Positions 1 to 12,186 of a stretch of 64,000 bases of DNA are shown piece after piece. Position numbers and translations under genes: made by a program. Source of the DNA: Mucor mucedo (taxonomy: Eukaryota; Mucoromycota; Mucoromycetes; Mucorales; Mucoraceae); NCBI RefSeq assembly GCF_025094135.1, contig NW_026252332.1, forward strand, positions 186,001 through 250,000. The letters are read 5' to 3'. The notes beneath the pieces are model-generated. The model had not been told where the DNA came from and ran no database searches. It saw only the letters and a list, made by a program, of their open reading frames with translations. Within the stretch, counting starts at the first letter, position 1. Each line of letters starts with the position of its first letter.

Positions 1-3000
1 GCAACAGCCTTAGTGACTTCAGCAATAGAACGAACCTGTGAGGTAAGATTTGCAGCCATTTGATTGACGTTATCCGTGAGATCCATCCAGGTTCCACCGA
101 CATTAGGTACAACAGCTTGGCCACCTAATTTACCTTCGGTACCTACTTCCTTGGCTACACGTGTAACCTCGGAGGCAAACACATTTAGTTGATCGACCAT
201 ACTATTGACAATATTTTTAAGCTCCAAAATTTCACCACCGGATTCAACTTCAATTTTTTTAGAAAGATCTCCGAGAGCAACTGCTTTTGTAACTTCAGCG
301 ATAGAACGAACTTGAGAAGTCAAATTTGCAGCCATCTGGTTTACGTTATCGGTTAGGTCCATCCAAGTTCCGTCGACGTTAGGGACTAGGGCTTGTCCAC
401 CAAGTTTACCCTCAGTGCCTACTTCTTTAGCAACACGAGTTACCTCGGACGCAAACACATTAAGTTGATCAACCATACTGTTGACAATATTTTTTAACTC
501 CAAAATTTCACCGCCTGATTCAACTTCGATCTTTTTAGATAAATCACCTAAAGCAACAGCTTTTGTGACTTCGGCGATAGAACGGACTTGAGATGTAAGA
601 TTAGCGGCCATCTGGTTTACGTTATCGGTAAGATCCATCCATGTACCACCTACATTGGGTACAACGGCTTGACCACCCAGTTTGCCTTCAGTGCCTACTT
701 CTTTTGCCACACGAGTTACCTCGGATGCAAACACATTTAATTGGTCCACCATACTATTCACAATGTTTTTCAACTCGAGGATTTCTCCGCCCGATTCGAC
801 TTCAATTTTCTTGGAAAGATCACCAAGAGCAACGGCCTTGGTAACTTCTGCAATAGAACGGACTTGGGATGTAAGATTGGCAGCCATTTGGTTTACATTA
901 TCTGTCAAATGCATCCAGGTGCCACCAACATTTGGTACCACAGCTTGTCCACCAAGTTTTCCTTCAGTGCCTACCTCTTTGGCAACACGAGTAACCTCAG
1001 AAGCAAAGACACGAAGTTGGTCCACCATGTCATTCACGATATTCTTGAGTTCTAGAATTTCGCCACCTGACTCGACCTCAATCTTTTTGGATAAATCACC
1101 TAGTGCGACGGCTTTGGTAACTTCGGCGATGGAACGTACTTGATTGGTGAGGTTTGCTGCCATAATGTTGACATTACTTGTAAGTTCAAACCAAGTACCT
1201 GCTACATCTTGTACAACAGCTTGTCCACCAAGCTTTCCTTCTGTGCCTACTTCTTTCGATACACGTGTAACTTCGGATGCAAAAATACGTAGCTGGTCTA
1301 CCATGCTGTTGACGATATTTTTCAACTCTAGAATTTCACCACCCGATTCAACTTCAATCTTTTTGGATAGATCACCAAGCGCAACTGCCTCAGTCACTTC
1401 AGCAATAGAACGTACTTGAGTCGTTAGATTAGCGGCCATCATATTGACATTATCTGTTAGATCTTTCCAGGTACCGGCCACCCCTTTCACTACAGCCTGG
1501 CCACCCAACTTTCCTTCCGTGCCTACTTCTTTAGACACTCGAGTAACTTCAGAAGCAAAAATTCTGAGTTGATCCACCATGTTATTAACGGTGTCTTTTA
1601 ACTCCAAAATCTCACCACCAGATTCAACCTCAATCTTTTTACTCATATCACCATTTGCAACGGCTTTGGTGACTTCGGCGATAGATCTTACTTGGTTAGT
1701 TAAGTTGGCCGCCATGTGATTGACATTTTCCGTGAGATCTTTCCAGGTACCACCGACATTTGGCACCACCGCCTGTCCACCAAGCAGACCTTCCGTACCG
1801 ACCTCTTTAGCCACTCGGGTGACCTCTGAAGCAAACACATTCAATTGATCCACCATGCTGTTGACAATATTCTTTAGTTCTAGGATTTCGCCCCCGGATT
1901 CAACCTCGATTTTTTTGGACAGGTCGCCAAGAGCAACAGCTTTTGTAACTTCGGCAATGGATCTAACCTGGTTTGTTAGATTGGCAGCCATGATATTGAC
2001 ATTATCCGTTAGTTCGTGCCATGTTCCAGCCACGCCTTGAACCACCGCTTGACCACCCAATTTACCCTCCGTGCCTACTTCTTTCGAAACACGAGTGACT
2101 TCTGACGCAAAAACACGCAATTGATCAACCATATCGTTTACAATATTCTTCAACTCGAGAATTTCGCCACCAGATTCAACTTCGATTTTCTTGGAAAGAT
2201 CACCAAGAGCAACAGCTTTAGTAACTTCGGCAATGGAACGGACTTGGGAGGTAAGATTAGCAGCCATTTGATTGACATTATCAGTCAAATCCATCCATGT
2301 ACCATCGACATTGGGCACTAGAGCTTGACCTCCTAGCTTACCCTCTGTACCTACTTCCTTTGCCACACGAGTTACTTCGGATGCAAAGACATTCAGTTGA
2401 TCCACCATACTATTTACAGTATTTTTCAAATCCAAAATTTCTCCTCGAGTCTCGACGTCAATTTTTTTTGATAGATCACCCTTCGCGACAGCTTTCGTAA
2501 CCTGTGCGATAGATCGTACTTGAGTCGTAAGATTGGCAGCCATCGTGTTGACATTATCGGTTAAATCTTTCCAGGTTCCACTCACTTTTGGAACAATTGC
2601 TTCACCACCTAGTTTTCCTTCGGTTCCTACTTCTCGAGCAACTCGTGTAACTTCAGATGCAAACACACGTAACTGGTCAACCATATCGTTGACTATATTT
2701 TTTAATTCAGATATCTCGCCACCGGATTCGACTTCAATCTTCTTTGAAAGATCACCGTTAGCAACAGCTTTTGTCACAACAGCAATAGAACGCACTTGGG
2801 TTGTCAGGTTGGAAGCCATGGTATTGACATTTCTAGTAACTTCAAACCAGGTACCGGCAACATCTTTGACGACAGCCTGGCCGCCTAATTTTCCTTCTGT
2901 GCCGACTTCTTTGGCTACACGGGTGACTTCGGTCGAAAAGACTCGTAATTGATCCACCATATTGTTGACAGTGTTTTTAAGGTCGAGAATTTCACCCCGT

Positions 3001-3500
3001 GTTTCGACATCAATTTTCTTTGATAGATCGCCCTGAGCGACAGCTGTGGTGACTTCTGCAATTGACCGCACTTGTGTTGTTAGATTGGCTGCCATCAAAT
3101 TGACATTATCTGTCAAATCCTTCCAAGTACCACCCACGTCTGTCACAACCGCTTGCCCGCCTAGTTTTCCTTCCACACCCACTTCTAGTGAGACACGCCT
3201 GACTTCGGCCGAGAAATTCGTCAACTGGTCAACCATTCGATTCATTGTGTTCTTAAGTTCGAGTACTTCACCCTGCGCATTGGCCTTCACTTTCTTTGTC
3301 AAATCTCCTTCAGCGACAGCCTTTGCTACAGCAGCAATATCCCTCACTTGGCTTGTAATTTTTTTAGCCATCATATTGACATTATCTGTCAAATCTTTCC
3401 ATGTTCCACCAACGTCTTTGACGACAGCTTGGCCTCCGAGTTTTCCTTCTGTGCCTACTTCGAGGGACACTCGTGTCACTTCGACAGCAAATGTAGACAA
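1..3500 (-). repeat. 276-bp in-frame tandem repeat encoding HAMP units
   Basis: Twelve to thirteen consecutive coding repeats with an exact 276-bp (92-codon) period. On the plus strand the GDLSK region recurs near positions 1, 275, 551, 827, 1103, 1379, 1655, 1931, 2207, 2483, 2759, 3035 and 3311. Repeats differ mainly at silent positions, with some amino-acid subtypes (ESGGEI versus ETRGEI versus NAQGEV). No intron interrupts this exon, while the two HAMP units nearer the N-terminus are split by introns. The array looks like it grew by duplication inside one exon. Confidence 0.9.
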
Positions 3501-4835
3501 CTGTTCACAAAAATTAGCATGTTATTTATCTTTATTGATTATGTAAAGATTTACCTGATCCACCATTGTATTAATTGTATTCTTTAAATCGAGCATTTCG
3601 CCTTTGACTTCAACCTTGACTTTCTTTGATAAATCACCACGGGCAACCGCTTTTGAAACATGGGCGATATCTCTTACTTGGTTCGTCAAATTTGTTGCCA
3701 TTGTATTTACATTGTCGGTAAGTTCTTTCCAAATGCCGTCGACACCGGCAACTTTGGCCTGTGCGCCTAATTTTCCTTCGGTACCAACCTCATGAGCCAC
3801 ACGAGTGACCTCTGAAGCAAATAAGTTCAAGTGATTAACTACGGATAAAAGTATTAGGATATTAAAAGTGTATGATAATATCGGGAGGTATTTTACCCAT
3901 GGTATTGAATGTATTTTTAAGAATTAAAGTTTCTCCGTAAACAGGAACCGTCATTGCTTTACTGAGGTCACCTCTAGCAATAGCAGTTGACACATCGGCA
4001 ATATCTCTAACTTGTTCCAAATGATTTCTAGTCATGCTGTTTAAATTTAAAATAAAATCACGCCAAACACCTTCCATATTATCATCACATTCTGCCTGCA
4101 CGCCCAATTTACCATCAACAGCTGTTTCATGAGCTACTTTTAGTACATTACTGGTTATGCGTTGTAGTTGGTCGGCCATAGAATTTACAGCATATTTTAA
4201 AGAATTTGTAGGAGAGTTGTCAGTGTTTAAGAGATGATGGTTACAGGTGATACGTTGGTCTAATTTGCCGCTATGAACAGCCAAGGCTACTTGAACTGCT
4301 TGATCGACACAATCCTGGCATACTTGTTCAGTTACTTTTGAGCAAGATTCTATATAAATATGCTTAAAAGAGTGATGGTGATAAAAAAGAGTGGAATAGT
4401 TATTTGTTTACCAGAAGATAACTGTAGCTTTTCCAACATTGGAGATTCACGAAAAGAAGAAATGCAATCCTCAGGGGTTCCAATAACTTTATTTATATTT
4501 ACAACAGGTTCTTTTTCTTCTTCGGTATCATGTGTTAACAGATGGTGTTGTTGTTTAATGGCTATTCGATAGCGTTTATTCTCTGTTTCTAGTTTTAATT
4601 GACGTTGTGCTATACTTCTTAAAGCTTTATGTAGTAATATTGAAATGTCTTCGTCTTCTTCATCTGGTATAGGTTGTGTGATACAGTAGTCAAGATCACC
4701 TTTGTCAAGGTGTAGTACCATATCTTTTAGCTGCTCCAGCGTAGTGGCCATTTTATTTGTTGTATTATTATTAGGTGAGGACGAAAGACACAATTTTTTA
4801 TTCTTTGAAAAATCGCCAGTTGTAGAACGCTTCAT
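1..4835 (-). CDS. Group III-type sensor histidine kinase, poly-HAMP N-terminal part (partial)
   Basis: Partial gene, running off the left edge. Exons read leftward: 4835-4412, 4349-3897, 3838-3555 and 3500 to the edge. Introns are 62, 58 and 54 nt, all GT-AG, and each join restores the frame. The ATG at 4835 opens a hydrophilic N-terminus of about 140 residues with no membrane segment. After that the protein is almost entirely tandem units of about 92 residues, each with a GDL(S/T)K core, a conserved ExGGEI/ExRGEI stretch, a LKNxVNxMVDQL helix and an EVGTEGKLGGQA linker. Fourteen complete units are visible and a fifteenth starts at the edge. This is the HAMP array of Nik1/Os-1-type kinases, cytosolic osmosensors feeding the HOG pathway and targets of phenylpyrrole fungicides (family knowledge). 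The kinase and receiver domains must lie beyond base 1 and are not seen. Known members usually carry about 5-9 units, so this array is long. Confidence 0.93.
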
Positions 4836-5624
4836 AACAAAGAAAAGGAGTATCTTTTTTCTTTTTTATATATTTAATTTTTTTTAAAAAAAATTATATA
4901 TAATGTAATTGTGTGTGTATTTTTTTGAAAAACAAAAAAATACAGACGATGCAAAAAAAAAAAAGTGAGGATGAATGGGGAAAAAAAAAAAAGAAGGCTG
5001 TGACGGGGCCGATAGGAAACATAGTTACACGGTGTTGGTGATTGGCCACTCGATAAATTATGTGTATATTTGATGGGTATTTTTAACGCTTTTCATATCA
5101 TTTTGTCTGTTTGGGTCAAATAGTCATCATTCATTTTTTTTTTTTTCCTTGTTCCCCAATCAAAGCCACAAGAATCAATCGGTGATCCGGTGTAACCTTG
5201 TACTTGCCGACATGAACATTCACTCCGTTCTAATGATCTATCACACTCTAGGCCTTCAATGGGAAACTCTTGAAGGATTCATGCGGAGTTCGACTGCAAG
5301 GGGGAAGGGAAAAACCTTGTTGCTTTGTTTACGCGATCTAAAAATATAACTGTTGATCATGATCCAGCATTTTGTATCCAATAACATCCGAAAATGTAAT
5401 ATGCACTAACCCCAATTTATAAAGAACTTGATAGAAATAAAAAAAACAACGAAATTCCCATATATGGAGACATGGCGGATTCCAATCTCTAGCAAATATA
5501 AATACCGTCTCTTGACTGGGCCAGCTTTCTTGTTTGTCATCCGTTTTTTGTCTATTTCACACTCGAACCTGTCAATTACAACCCACTCTATCTCTATTCG
5601 CTTAATACAGTCTTAAAATTACCT

Positions 5625-5850
5625 TTCTTGTACCAATTGACCCGCAGTACTGGTTTTCAAAAATTAAAGGGGAGAGCGCGTCGCCGTCGCAACATACATA
5701 GATGGTCGATGGATACTCCTTCAGGGAAGTCCTCATCAAAAAGCACTTTTATACGCCTCCCTACATATCCAACACTATCAATTGTAACTCTGCTCGCTTT
5801 TAGATAATTAATTCTCTTAGTAAACAAGCCCTTTGAGAGATACATTAAAT
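5625..5850 (+). pseudogene. Relic of a DDE (Tc1/mariner-like) transposase C-terminus
   Basis: The plus strand near 5640 reads DPQYWFSKIKGES, a degraded form of the NPIExxWSKIK motif found around the last catalytic acidic residue of Tc1/mariner-type transposases. A clearer copy of the same motif, NPIQGCWSKIKGEAR, is at 10,506-10,550. Frames are broken by stops and no terminal repeats were found. Identification rests on a short motif. Confidence 0.4.
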
Positions 5851-7473
5851 ATATTATGGTGATTTACCAACTTTCGCGATTTTATTGTGAGCACCTGCTT
5901 ATTGCCCTTATATTCCCCATAGGCGGGGAAGCAGATCAACCGTACATAATTGGGTTACTACAATCACACAGGCGGTGTAACCCTAGTAAGGAGTACCTTT
6001 TGAAAAACTAATATATAATACGATAAACGTTCCAGCTTTTCGTCTTTTTGTATAATTTGAGCTAACATAACGCGTCTTTAGAGACCTTTGATATGACGTT
6101 TTATTTACATATGTTTTACTCCTTTATAAAACTTTGCTTTTCAAGGTTGGTGAGTACCTCTATTGCTTATTGTTTGTAATCGCATTTATCATTTTCCCGA
6201 AAGAAATCGCATTGGTAACCAATCCTGCTTAATGCATTTTGCGCCGCATCTTCTGTCCATTCTTCTCCCCTTGTAACGAACACAATGATGAGGGGTTTGT
6301 TTTAATGAGAAATCTGTTCTGCGACAAGCCATTTGCATTATCGTAAAGTAGCAATAGTCAATTGTACAGGATATTATGGGACATAACAAAAAAAACATCA
6401 CAGCTAATCGTTTAATGTCATATTTATAATGTGTGAAATATGGAATAAGTGAATCAACAACATATTTTTTTTATTTGCGTTTAACAATTTCAGTTGTTAT
6501 ATTTTACAACGGTGCTGTATGACACAGTTGGGATAAGAGCATTTTTATCTACAAGGATAAATTCACCAGATGTTGGTTATGTCATCAAAGACATACTCAT
6601 TGATTCCTACGCGGCTATTTAGTATGATTAAATGTACATTGTATACTATTATCTTACTTTTAGTCGAAGTAAATCCATCAACGTCTTCTCTGCGTTTTTG
6701 TACGTACTGGAGGATGTGGGCAACAGTCCAACAGAAACACGCTCGTAGGGGTAATATCCGTCATCGAAAGAAACAACGAATACTTCATAGCACAGGCCTA
6801 AATAACAATAAACAATATAAGTATCTTCCTATTAAACCTCTGTAGAACAAATCCAACATTTTTTTTTACCATAAATTAGCAAACCGAAAGTTGTGGTTTC
6901 AGTTGGCAAGGATGCGGTCTTCAATCCTGAGTTTTGTAGTTGGCGATTCCTGTTATTTGTTCCTCGTGGACAGGGTGGAAATGATTTAACTCGCTGAAGA
7001 CGTGTTGAAGTTTGTACAAAGTTTTTTTTTTTATAGAACTTGAATCCACTGTAAAAGCATCAATGGCATAAAAAAAAAACCAGGCATGGACCAGGTTAAA
7101 GAATAACATAATAAAATAATACTGTATTTAATCCCCATTGTTGCAAGGCGTGTACAATAAATTGTCTTCCTTTTTTATTTCTGAATTTCTGAATTTCAAA
7201 ATGCAGAACATTTTTTGTTGTTGTATTACGATTGAAGATATTAACTTTCCAGAAATGTTAAAAACATTTCGTATACTTGTTCTTCTTTGCTGTGTGATAT
7301 AAATGGGTACACAAAACATTTCCATATATGTCGAGTTAACGAACTCATTTTTGATCTTTGTATTGAGCTGAAACTTTGCCTATGTCTTTAAGAAAGCATC
7401 AATAAGACCTGGTAAAAATCCCAAAGTACGTAAGTCAAAACCTGTTAATATATACCAAAACATTGAAATTTGG

Positions 7474-7514
7474 TCGCCGTATATAGAAGGTATACAGATG
7501 ACCATATACGGCGA
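7474..7514. repeat. Perfect 11-bp stem-loop
   Basis: TCGCCGTATAT at 7474-7484 is exactly complementary to ATATACGGCGA at 7504-7514, with a 19-nt loop. No gene is adjacent, so it may be the core of a small decayed element. Confidence 0.6.
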
Positions 7515-7750
7515 GTAAATTTTGACCCCCTGGGATTAAGATAATATTAAGTGTCATTGCGTATTATGTTCTGAACAGGCCGTAGTTTTAGTTACAGGTG
7601 AATCCTGTAAAAACTGGGGCTTTACTCCAACTTTTTATTTTTCTTTAAATTTTACTCGACATAGATGGAAGGTATACAAAGCTTAAAAAAGGACTAGTAC
7701 TTCCTTCGGAAGTACAAAAATCTATAAAAGGTGATTTTGCAAGCAGGAAG

Positions 7751-7813
7751 GTTAAGAACAACTTACTAAATGTTAAGAACAACTTACTAAATGTTAAGAA
7801 CAACTTACTAAAT
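7751..7813. repeat. 21-bp tandem repeat, three exact copies
   Basis: A 21-bp unit beginning GTTAAGAACAAC occurs three times back to back with no visible mismatch, followed by the first five bases of a fourth copy. It lies about 70 bp past the 3' end of the minus-strand gene at 7886-9304. It is a simple minisatellite and a likely length polymorphism. Confidence 0.85.
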
Positions 7814-7885
7814 GTTAACAAAAGAAAAAGTTAATAATAAACGCGCCCCTTCCATCTGCCTAAAAATCAAAAGCAAAGCAGCCCT

Positions 7886-9304
7886 TTAGTAAATTTTGAT
7901 TTTCCAGTGCATGAATAATTTCAAAAACTTTCCGATCCAATCCATCCCAAGAACGAATAAATCATTCTTTTTTTCTTGGTTTATAGGTAATTTCAATAAT
8001 TCTCGAAGAATGGCACTGTTTGTGCGGACATTTTTTATTTGTTGCTGTTCTGCTAGTCCAAAAGATATACCGTCCTTCTTCCATTCAGAGGAGCTTATTT
8101 CCATGAAGCTTGCATTAAGAAGCAAGTTAATTTTTCGTCCTAGAGCAGATTTTTTATCATCATTGTCTTCACACAGCAATCTATTTTTATTTCTTGCGAT
8201 TTTTGTAGCATTTGAACATAATTCTCCGCTGTATCAAATTAAATTTAATTAATTGATAAACGATTGGGAAACCATTGAAAAACTTACTCGTTTAATGTTA
8301 TAAATGATTTCCTAAAAAGAATATCAAGAATATGCAGTTTTACGGTACCAAGTCAATTCACTAGATTTACTATCCGGGAGTGGAGCAGCATCAGCGACTA
8401 AATAATCCAGGATGTCCAGCATTTTCATCAAATCACTATCTTCATTGTTTTCAGTAAGGACCTCCATTCGTTGTTTCATTAGAAATATCCTGGCCTCCTT
8501 TGGAGAAGCATCCATTTTTGTGAGAAATGCTTTGTAGATTTCACTCATGGTATCATCAAAACCAGGATCCAATTTGGGTTTACAATCAAGTGCCTGTTTA
8601 AGAAAATGATCCAGTTGTCGACTTTTAAAGTACTGTTGTTGTGTATGAGATGTGATGCCACCAACCATATAAAGTATACGACTCAGAGCTAATTTTAGGG
8701 TATTTTCCGATTCTCTACTTCGTTCAGTTGTGATGAGATGGTGTGCTAAATGATCCATATGTTCACCAAATGAACTAGGGCTTAATTCATTGACCATCAT
8801 ATTCAATTCTTGAGCAGTTGATAGAGTGAATTGCTTTTTCAACAGATTATATCCTGCCTTGGAGACTGCAACCCTGAAATCATCGTGCAAAACATTTGTA
8901 GGTGTTGTTTGGGTATCTGAGAACAAGTTATCGAGGTTTTGCCCTGTCTTTTGTTTTTTATTTTGATGAGTTGAAGATGCACCAAGTAGACCTTCTCCAT
9001 AACTATCGTTTGATTGTCTGTACAGAGCTGAGATTGTTGCCAATCTTCCAGAACGTGATATGGTTTGATTAATCTCGTCTTGATTCTACGAAATCAAATA
9101 TTTAGACACAATTCAAACCAATCCGTCAGCTGCAAAGTCCAAATTACCTGTACAACCAGTGAAAATGTTGAGGCCCACGTTTGTTCACTAACATTAAGGT
9201 CGAGCTATTGGGAACGAAATGAGAATACGGTAAATACGGATTACGCGTCAATTGGCTTACACTAGGGATGTCGGTAGATTGAAACTTTTCCAAGCATAAA
9301 TCAT
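7886..9304 (-). CDS. Unrecognised multi-exon protein, about 400 aa
   Basis: Not recognised. Proposed exons: 9304-9263, 9204-9148, 9085-8349, 8311-8288 and 8228-7886. Exon 3 is open for 245 codons and carries most of the protein: a charged N-terminal part with a KKQKTG basic patch, then an all-helical-looking region. The downstream join is supported because a 24-nt micro-exon (8311-8288) between a GTACCG donor and a GTAAGT donor restores one frame into the last exon, which encodes a Lys-rich, helical tail. The upstream part is weak: the frame is open through 9204-9148 but the first exon and its ATG at 9304 need a poor GTGTAA donor. The true start may be elsewhere, and a transposon-like inverted repeat begins at 9409. 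The product looks soluble, without signal peptide or membrane segment. Function unknown. Confidence 0.6.
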
Positions 9305-9532
9305 AGCTTGTATGACATTGTAATAATAATAGTTGGCTAAAAACTTGAAAGGAAAAACTTGATTTTTTACATAAAAGGCCACACACGAAGATCTTTGGGT
9401 ACAAAATCGGAAATGTCTAAACCTCCGTATTTTTTTCAAACGTATTTTTTTCATACCACTTACAGAAACTCCAGCCAAGACCAGCAGGCCAGTATGCTTA
9501 CGACTATTTACAGTGCAGTCGCAGCCATTCAC

Positions 9533-9561
9533 GGTTCTTGAGTTCCAAAAACTCAAGAACC
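9533..9561. repeat. Perfect 12-bp hairpin with 5-nt loop
   Basis: GGTTCTTGAGTT at 9533-9544 pairs exactly with AACTCAAGAACC at 9550-9561 around loop CCAAA. It lies inside the 680-bp inverted-repeat element. No U-tract follows, so a terminator role is not supported. Confidence 0.75.
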
Positions 9562-9829
9562 CTGCCTAGGAGGTCGCCCCCCTATAGCAAAGACTAGCCG
9601 CAGCCGCAATATCACAATATATCTTTTTCAATTTAGCTTCTTTTCAAAGAAACAAGAGTCATTACTAACTAACCTTTTTATGTGATCGGTTACTTTCATA
9701 CGATAAAAGAAGCATGTTAAGGGAAAAGAAAAGGAGAAGAATAAAGTGTGTGAACCAGCTTTATTTATAGATAAACAAGCTTATGTCAAGATGATTTCAT
9801 TTGTCTATTTTATCATCCATAATGTTTGA

Positions 9830-9965
9830 GCCTTTACTTAGATAAAATAGAAACACTTGCAAAAACCTCCCAAGCAAGTCAGAGCTTGGTAATTGTCTAT
9901 ACGTGTTTCAGTAGTAACTTGTAATGACAGTGAGGCAGACTTTATGGAAAACAGAAATCGATCAT
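9830..9965 (-). pseudogene. Transposase-related relic, minus strand
   Basis: The minus strand reads VTTETRIDNYQALT followed by FCKCFYF, matching the relic near 34,380-34,450 (ATTETLIDYYRVLEFF, RKCFYF). The two are diverged copies of the same sequence. At the second site it lies next to a DDE transposase fragment. Too short and broken to be functional. Confidence 0.4.
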
Positions 9966-10499
9966 CCCATGAAGTTTAGATGATATGGCATGTCAATCGA
10001 CGTGTAGACCATCGCGTGATTCTAAAAAATACGTTTATTTGCAAAAAAAAATACGTTTGAAAAAAATACGGAGTTCTAGACATTTCCCTAAGAAGGATAA
10101 CACGTTCAGGGCAAAACTTCTACTAGCTAATTTACTTGGTACACTTGGTACACTTTTTATACGAACTTGGTACAACTTGATACATTTGATTCAACTTGAT
10201 TATAGTCCTCGACAACCTAAGTTGGCCTAAACCAACAATTGTTTCAGCATGAGCCGATAATATATTTTATGTACAGAAGCACACACATGAATTTGATATC
10301 CCAAGAGTTCTCAGAATGCCTAATCTAACTCAACACACCTATTGTTATTTATGGTAGAAATGGCATCAGTTTTGAACAAACTTGGATTGAGTAATACTAT
10401 ATGTCTATTATTATGGACAATACCACAATACACAAAACACCTGAAATTCTCGTAGCAATCCGTGACCATGGACATACATCACTTTTTTTAACTGCCTTA

Positions 10500-10700
10500 C
10501 TCGCCTCTTTTGAATCCAATCCAAGGGTGCTGGTCAAAAATTAAAGGCGAGGCACGTAATACATATACCTTTTGGGAAGAGCGAAATGATTGTTGACAGA
10601 ATTGAAGAAAGTTACACCTGAAGACTGTCAAGGTTGGATCCGTCACTCGACGACGATTATTTACAAAGTGTATGAATATGGAAAGAGTATAAGTTCATAA
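10500..10700 (+). pseudogene. Tc1/mariner-like transposase C-terminal relic
   Basis: Translation of 10,506-10,550 gives NPIQGCWSKIKGEAR, the motif around the third catalytic residue of DDE transposases of the Tc1/IS630 type. About 80 bases later, after a frameshift, comes TPEDCQGWIRHSTT, which fits a transposase tail. Stops and frameshifts show it is dead. Confidence 0.55.
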
Positions 10701-10920
10701 TAATAAACTTGGTTTGTTTAGAACTACTAATAAGTTCTTTTTTTTTCTATTGGTTTTGTGATGTGTATATTGACGGTCAAACATTTCTACTGACTATCAG
10801 AAATTCCTGGATTTATAAAATTCTATTAAATCCAAAAATTTCTATAGGCCAAATAAAAAATTCTATTTTATTTTTCAAAATATCTATTTTCAAACGCAAA
10901 AACTGAGTATATACAATTTC

Positions 10921-11336
10921 TCTTTTTTTAGGGACAGCCAAAGTGCACGTAGTCACAACGTAGGATCTGTGATTTGGCTATCCCTTAGACCTGGAAACAA
11001 GAATATATAATTAAAACAAAGTGATAAGTACGAATAAATGCATATTAAATAATTTAACTATACTTGTTTTGACAGTTCTATCATCACTCTTTTGCCTTTA
11101 AGCTCGTTTGATCCATCTTACGCAGAATTATTAAGTTGAAGGCCAAATGAGAAGCTGAAAGTAAGCCATAACACACATATACTGGTTTACCATATGCTGG
11201 TTATAATAAATTGTTTTTTTTTCAAGACGATAAGTTATATTGACCTCTTGGTGTCTATTAAAGTATCATAATCCAACATCACGACCACGCGCACCCTGGT
11301 TGTCCCTAAAAAAAATGGCTGTCCCTAAGAGACCCG
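10921..11336 (-). mobile_element. MITE family copy A
   Basis: About 415 bp, flanked by imperfect inverted repeats built on TAGGGACAGCCA. The right end read inward is CGGGTCTCTTAGGGACAGCC, identical to the left end of copy B (20,666-21,105). The interior matches copy B in reverse orientation along its length (for example the ACGTAGTC(A/G)CAACGTA(G/A)GATC segment near one end). No coding capacity. Confidence 0.75.
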
Positions 11337-12186
11337 TATAATCAACTATATTTTTAGATCACTATAATTCATTGTCGGCTTGCTTCTTGCAGAGCGTTAT
11401 AAAGCTTTGTTATCTCTTTTTTTTTTATTTTTAGGTACCCCGGAGCCTTTTTAGGTAGATGTACAACAGTTGTTTTAACTCTTCAGAATACTATGACCAG
11501 TAGACGTTGATAGCCTAAGGTCTTCAAAACGTCTCTTTGACCAATTCAATGCGTGTGAAGCCAATAAATACCACAAAGTTTACTTTCAGAAGTAAAACCT
11601 GACCCTTTTAAAAGATGTTTTGGCTGAATATGTTAATGCTATGATACTTTTATTTTTACAATGAGGAAGAGAAAAAACGTTTTTAAAAAAAGGAATTCAT
11701 GATAAATCAGCAAAGTTCGGCGTTTCATGTGTAACAGATTTATTTGGACTGCAAATTGAATCATGTACACCAAATTTATGTGTAAGTACATTATCCAGCA
11801 AGCCTCACATTAAAGATTTTCCTGATAAGATGCAGGATAAGATTTTTCACTATTAAAAACTAAATGCATCTCAAGTATATCACGCTTTGAGCCCGTCTTA
11901 AAGCATTATAGAATTTTATTGGCGGATGGTGGCAGAAATTACTCCCAAGTTTTCTGCACTATGATTTTGGTGGTAAGCGGAGTTGGTCCGCTGACCACCA
12001 AAGGCTGGAAAAGTTGCAGCTTTATTGTTACTCATCGTGACGTTCAATCTTTTTTATTGACTCATATTTGCAAATCGTCGAACTTTCAATTCAGTTGGTT
12101 CTGTCATAAAAGTTTCATACCGGGCTTCAAAAAGATTTCCTCCTTTTTCCTCTTCTTTTTCCCATATAATCCTTTTTAAAATAAAT

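Larger units (their letters stand above)
4836..7885. other. Gene-poor spacer upstream of the histidine kinase
   Basis: No convincing gene. The first 300 bases are A/T homopolymer-rich and probably include the kinase promoter. Recognisable items are a decayed DDE transposase tail near 5630-5850, a perfect 11-bp stem at 7474-7514 and a 21-bp tandem repeat at 7751-7813. Short open frames at 5149-5349, 6570-6845 and elsewhere lack splice or motif support. Confidence 0.6.
9409..10088. mobile_element. 680-bp element with about 44-bp terminal inverted repeats
   Basis: The left end (9409-9451, GGAAATGTCTAAACCTCC and onward) is inverted at the right end (10,044-10,088) with only a few mismatches. The interior codes for nothing recognisable. 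It contains a perfect hairpin at 9533-9561. No clear target duplication was identified. A non-autonomous DNA element is the simplest reading. Confidence 0.55.
9305..12186. other. Spacer filled with transposon debris
   Basis: No host gene seen. Contents: a 680-bp element with 44-bp terminal inverted repeats (9409-10088), two transposase relics (9830-9960 minus and 10,500-10,700 plus) and one copy of a MITE family (10,921-11,336). The last 150 bases before 12,187 are C/T-rich and probably form the AROM promoter. Short open frames such as 11,919-12,179 have no supporting motif. Confidence 0.6.

Noticed and set aside
682..3546. Several plus-strand frames of 60-166 codons across the HAMP array
   Set aside because: They recur with the 276-bp period and are complements of the HAMP coding repeats.
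6570..6845. 91-codon plus frame with an ATG
   Set aside because: No recognised motif. The opposite strand has an equally protein-like but broken reading (FDDGYYPYERVSVGLLP), suggesting an old relic whose identity I cannot support.
7751..7813. Possible CRISPR-like array from the 21-bp repeats
   Set aside because: Copies are contiguous with no spacers and the context is eukaryotic; it is a plain tandem repeat.
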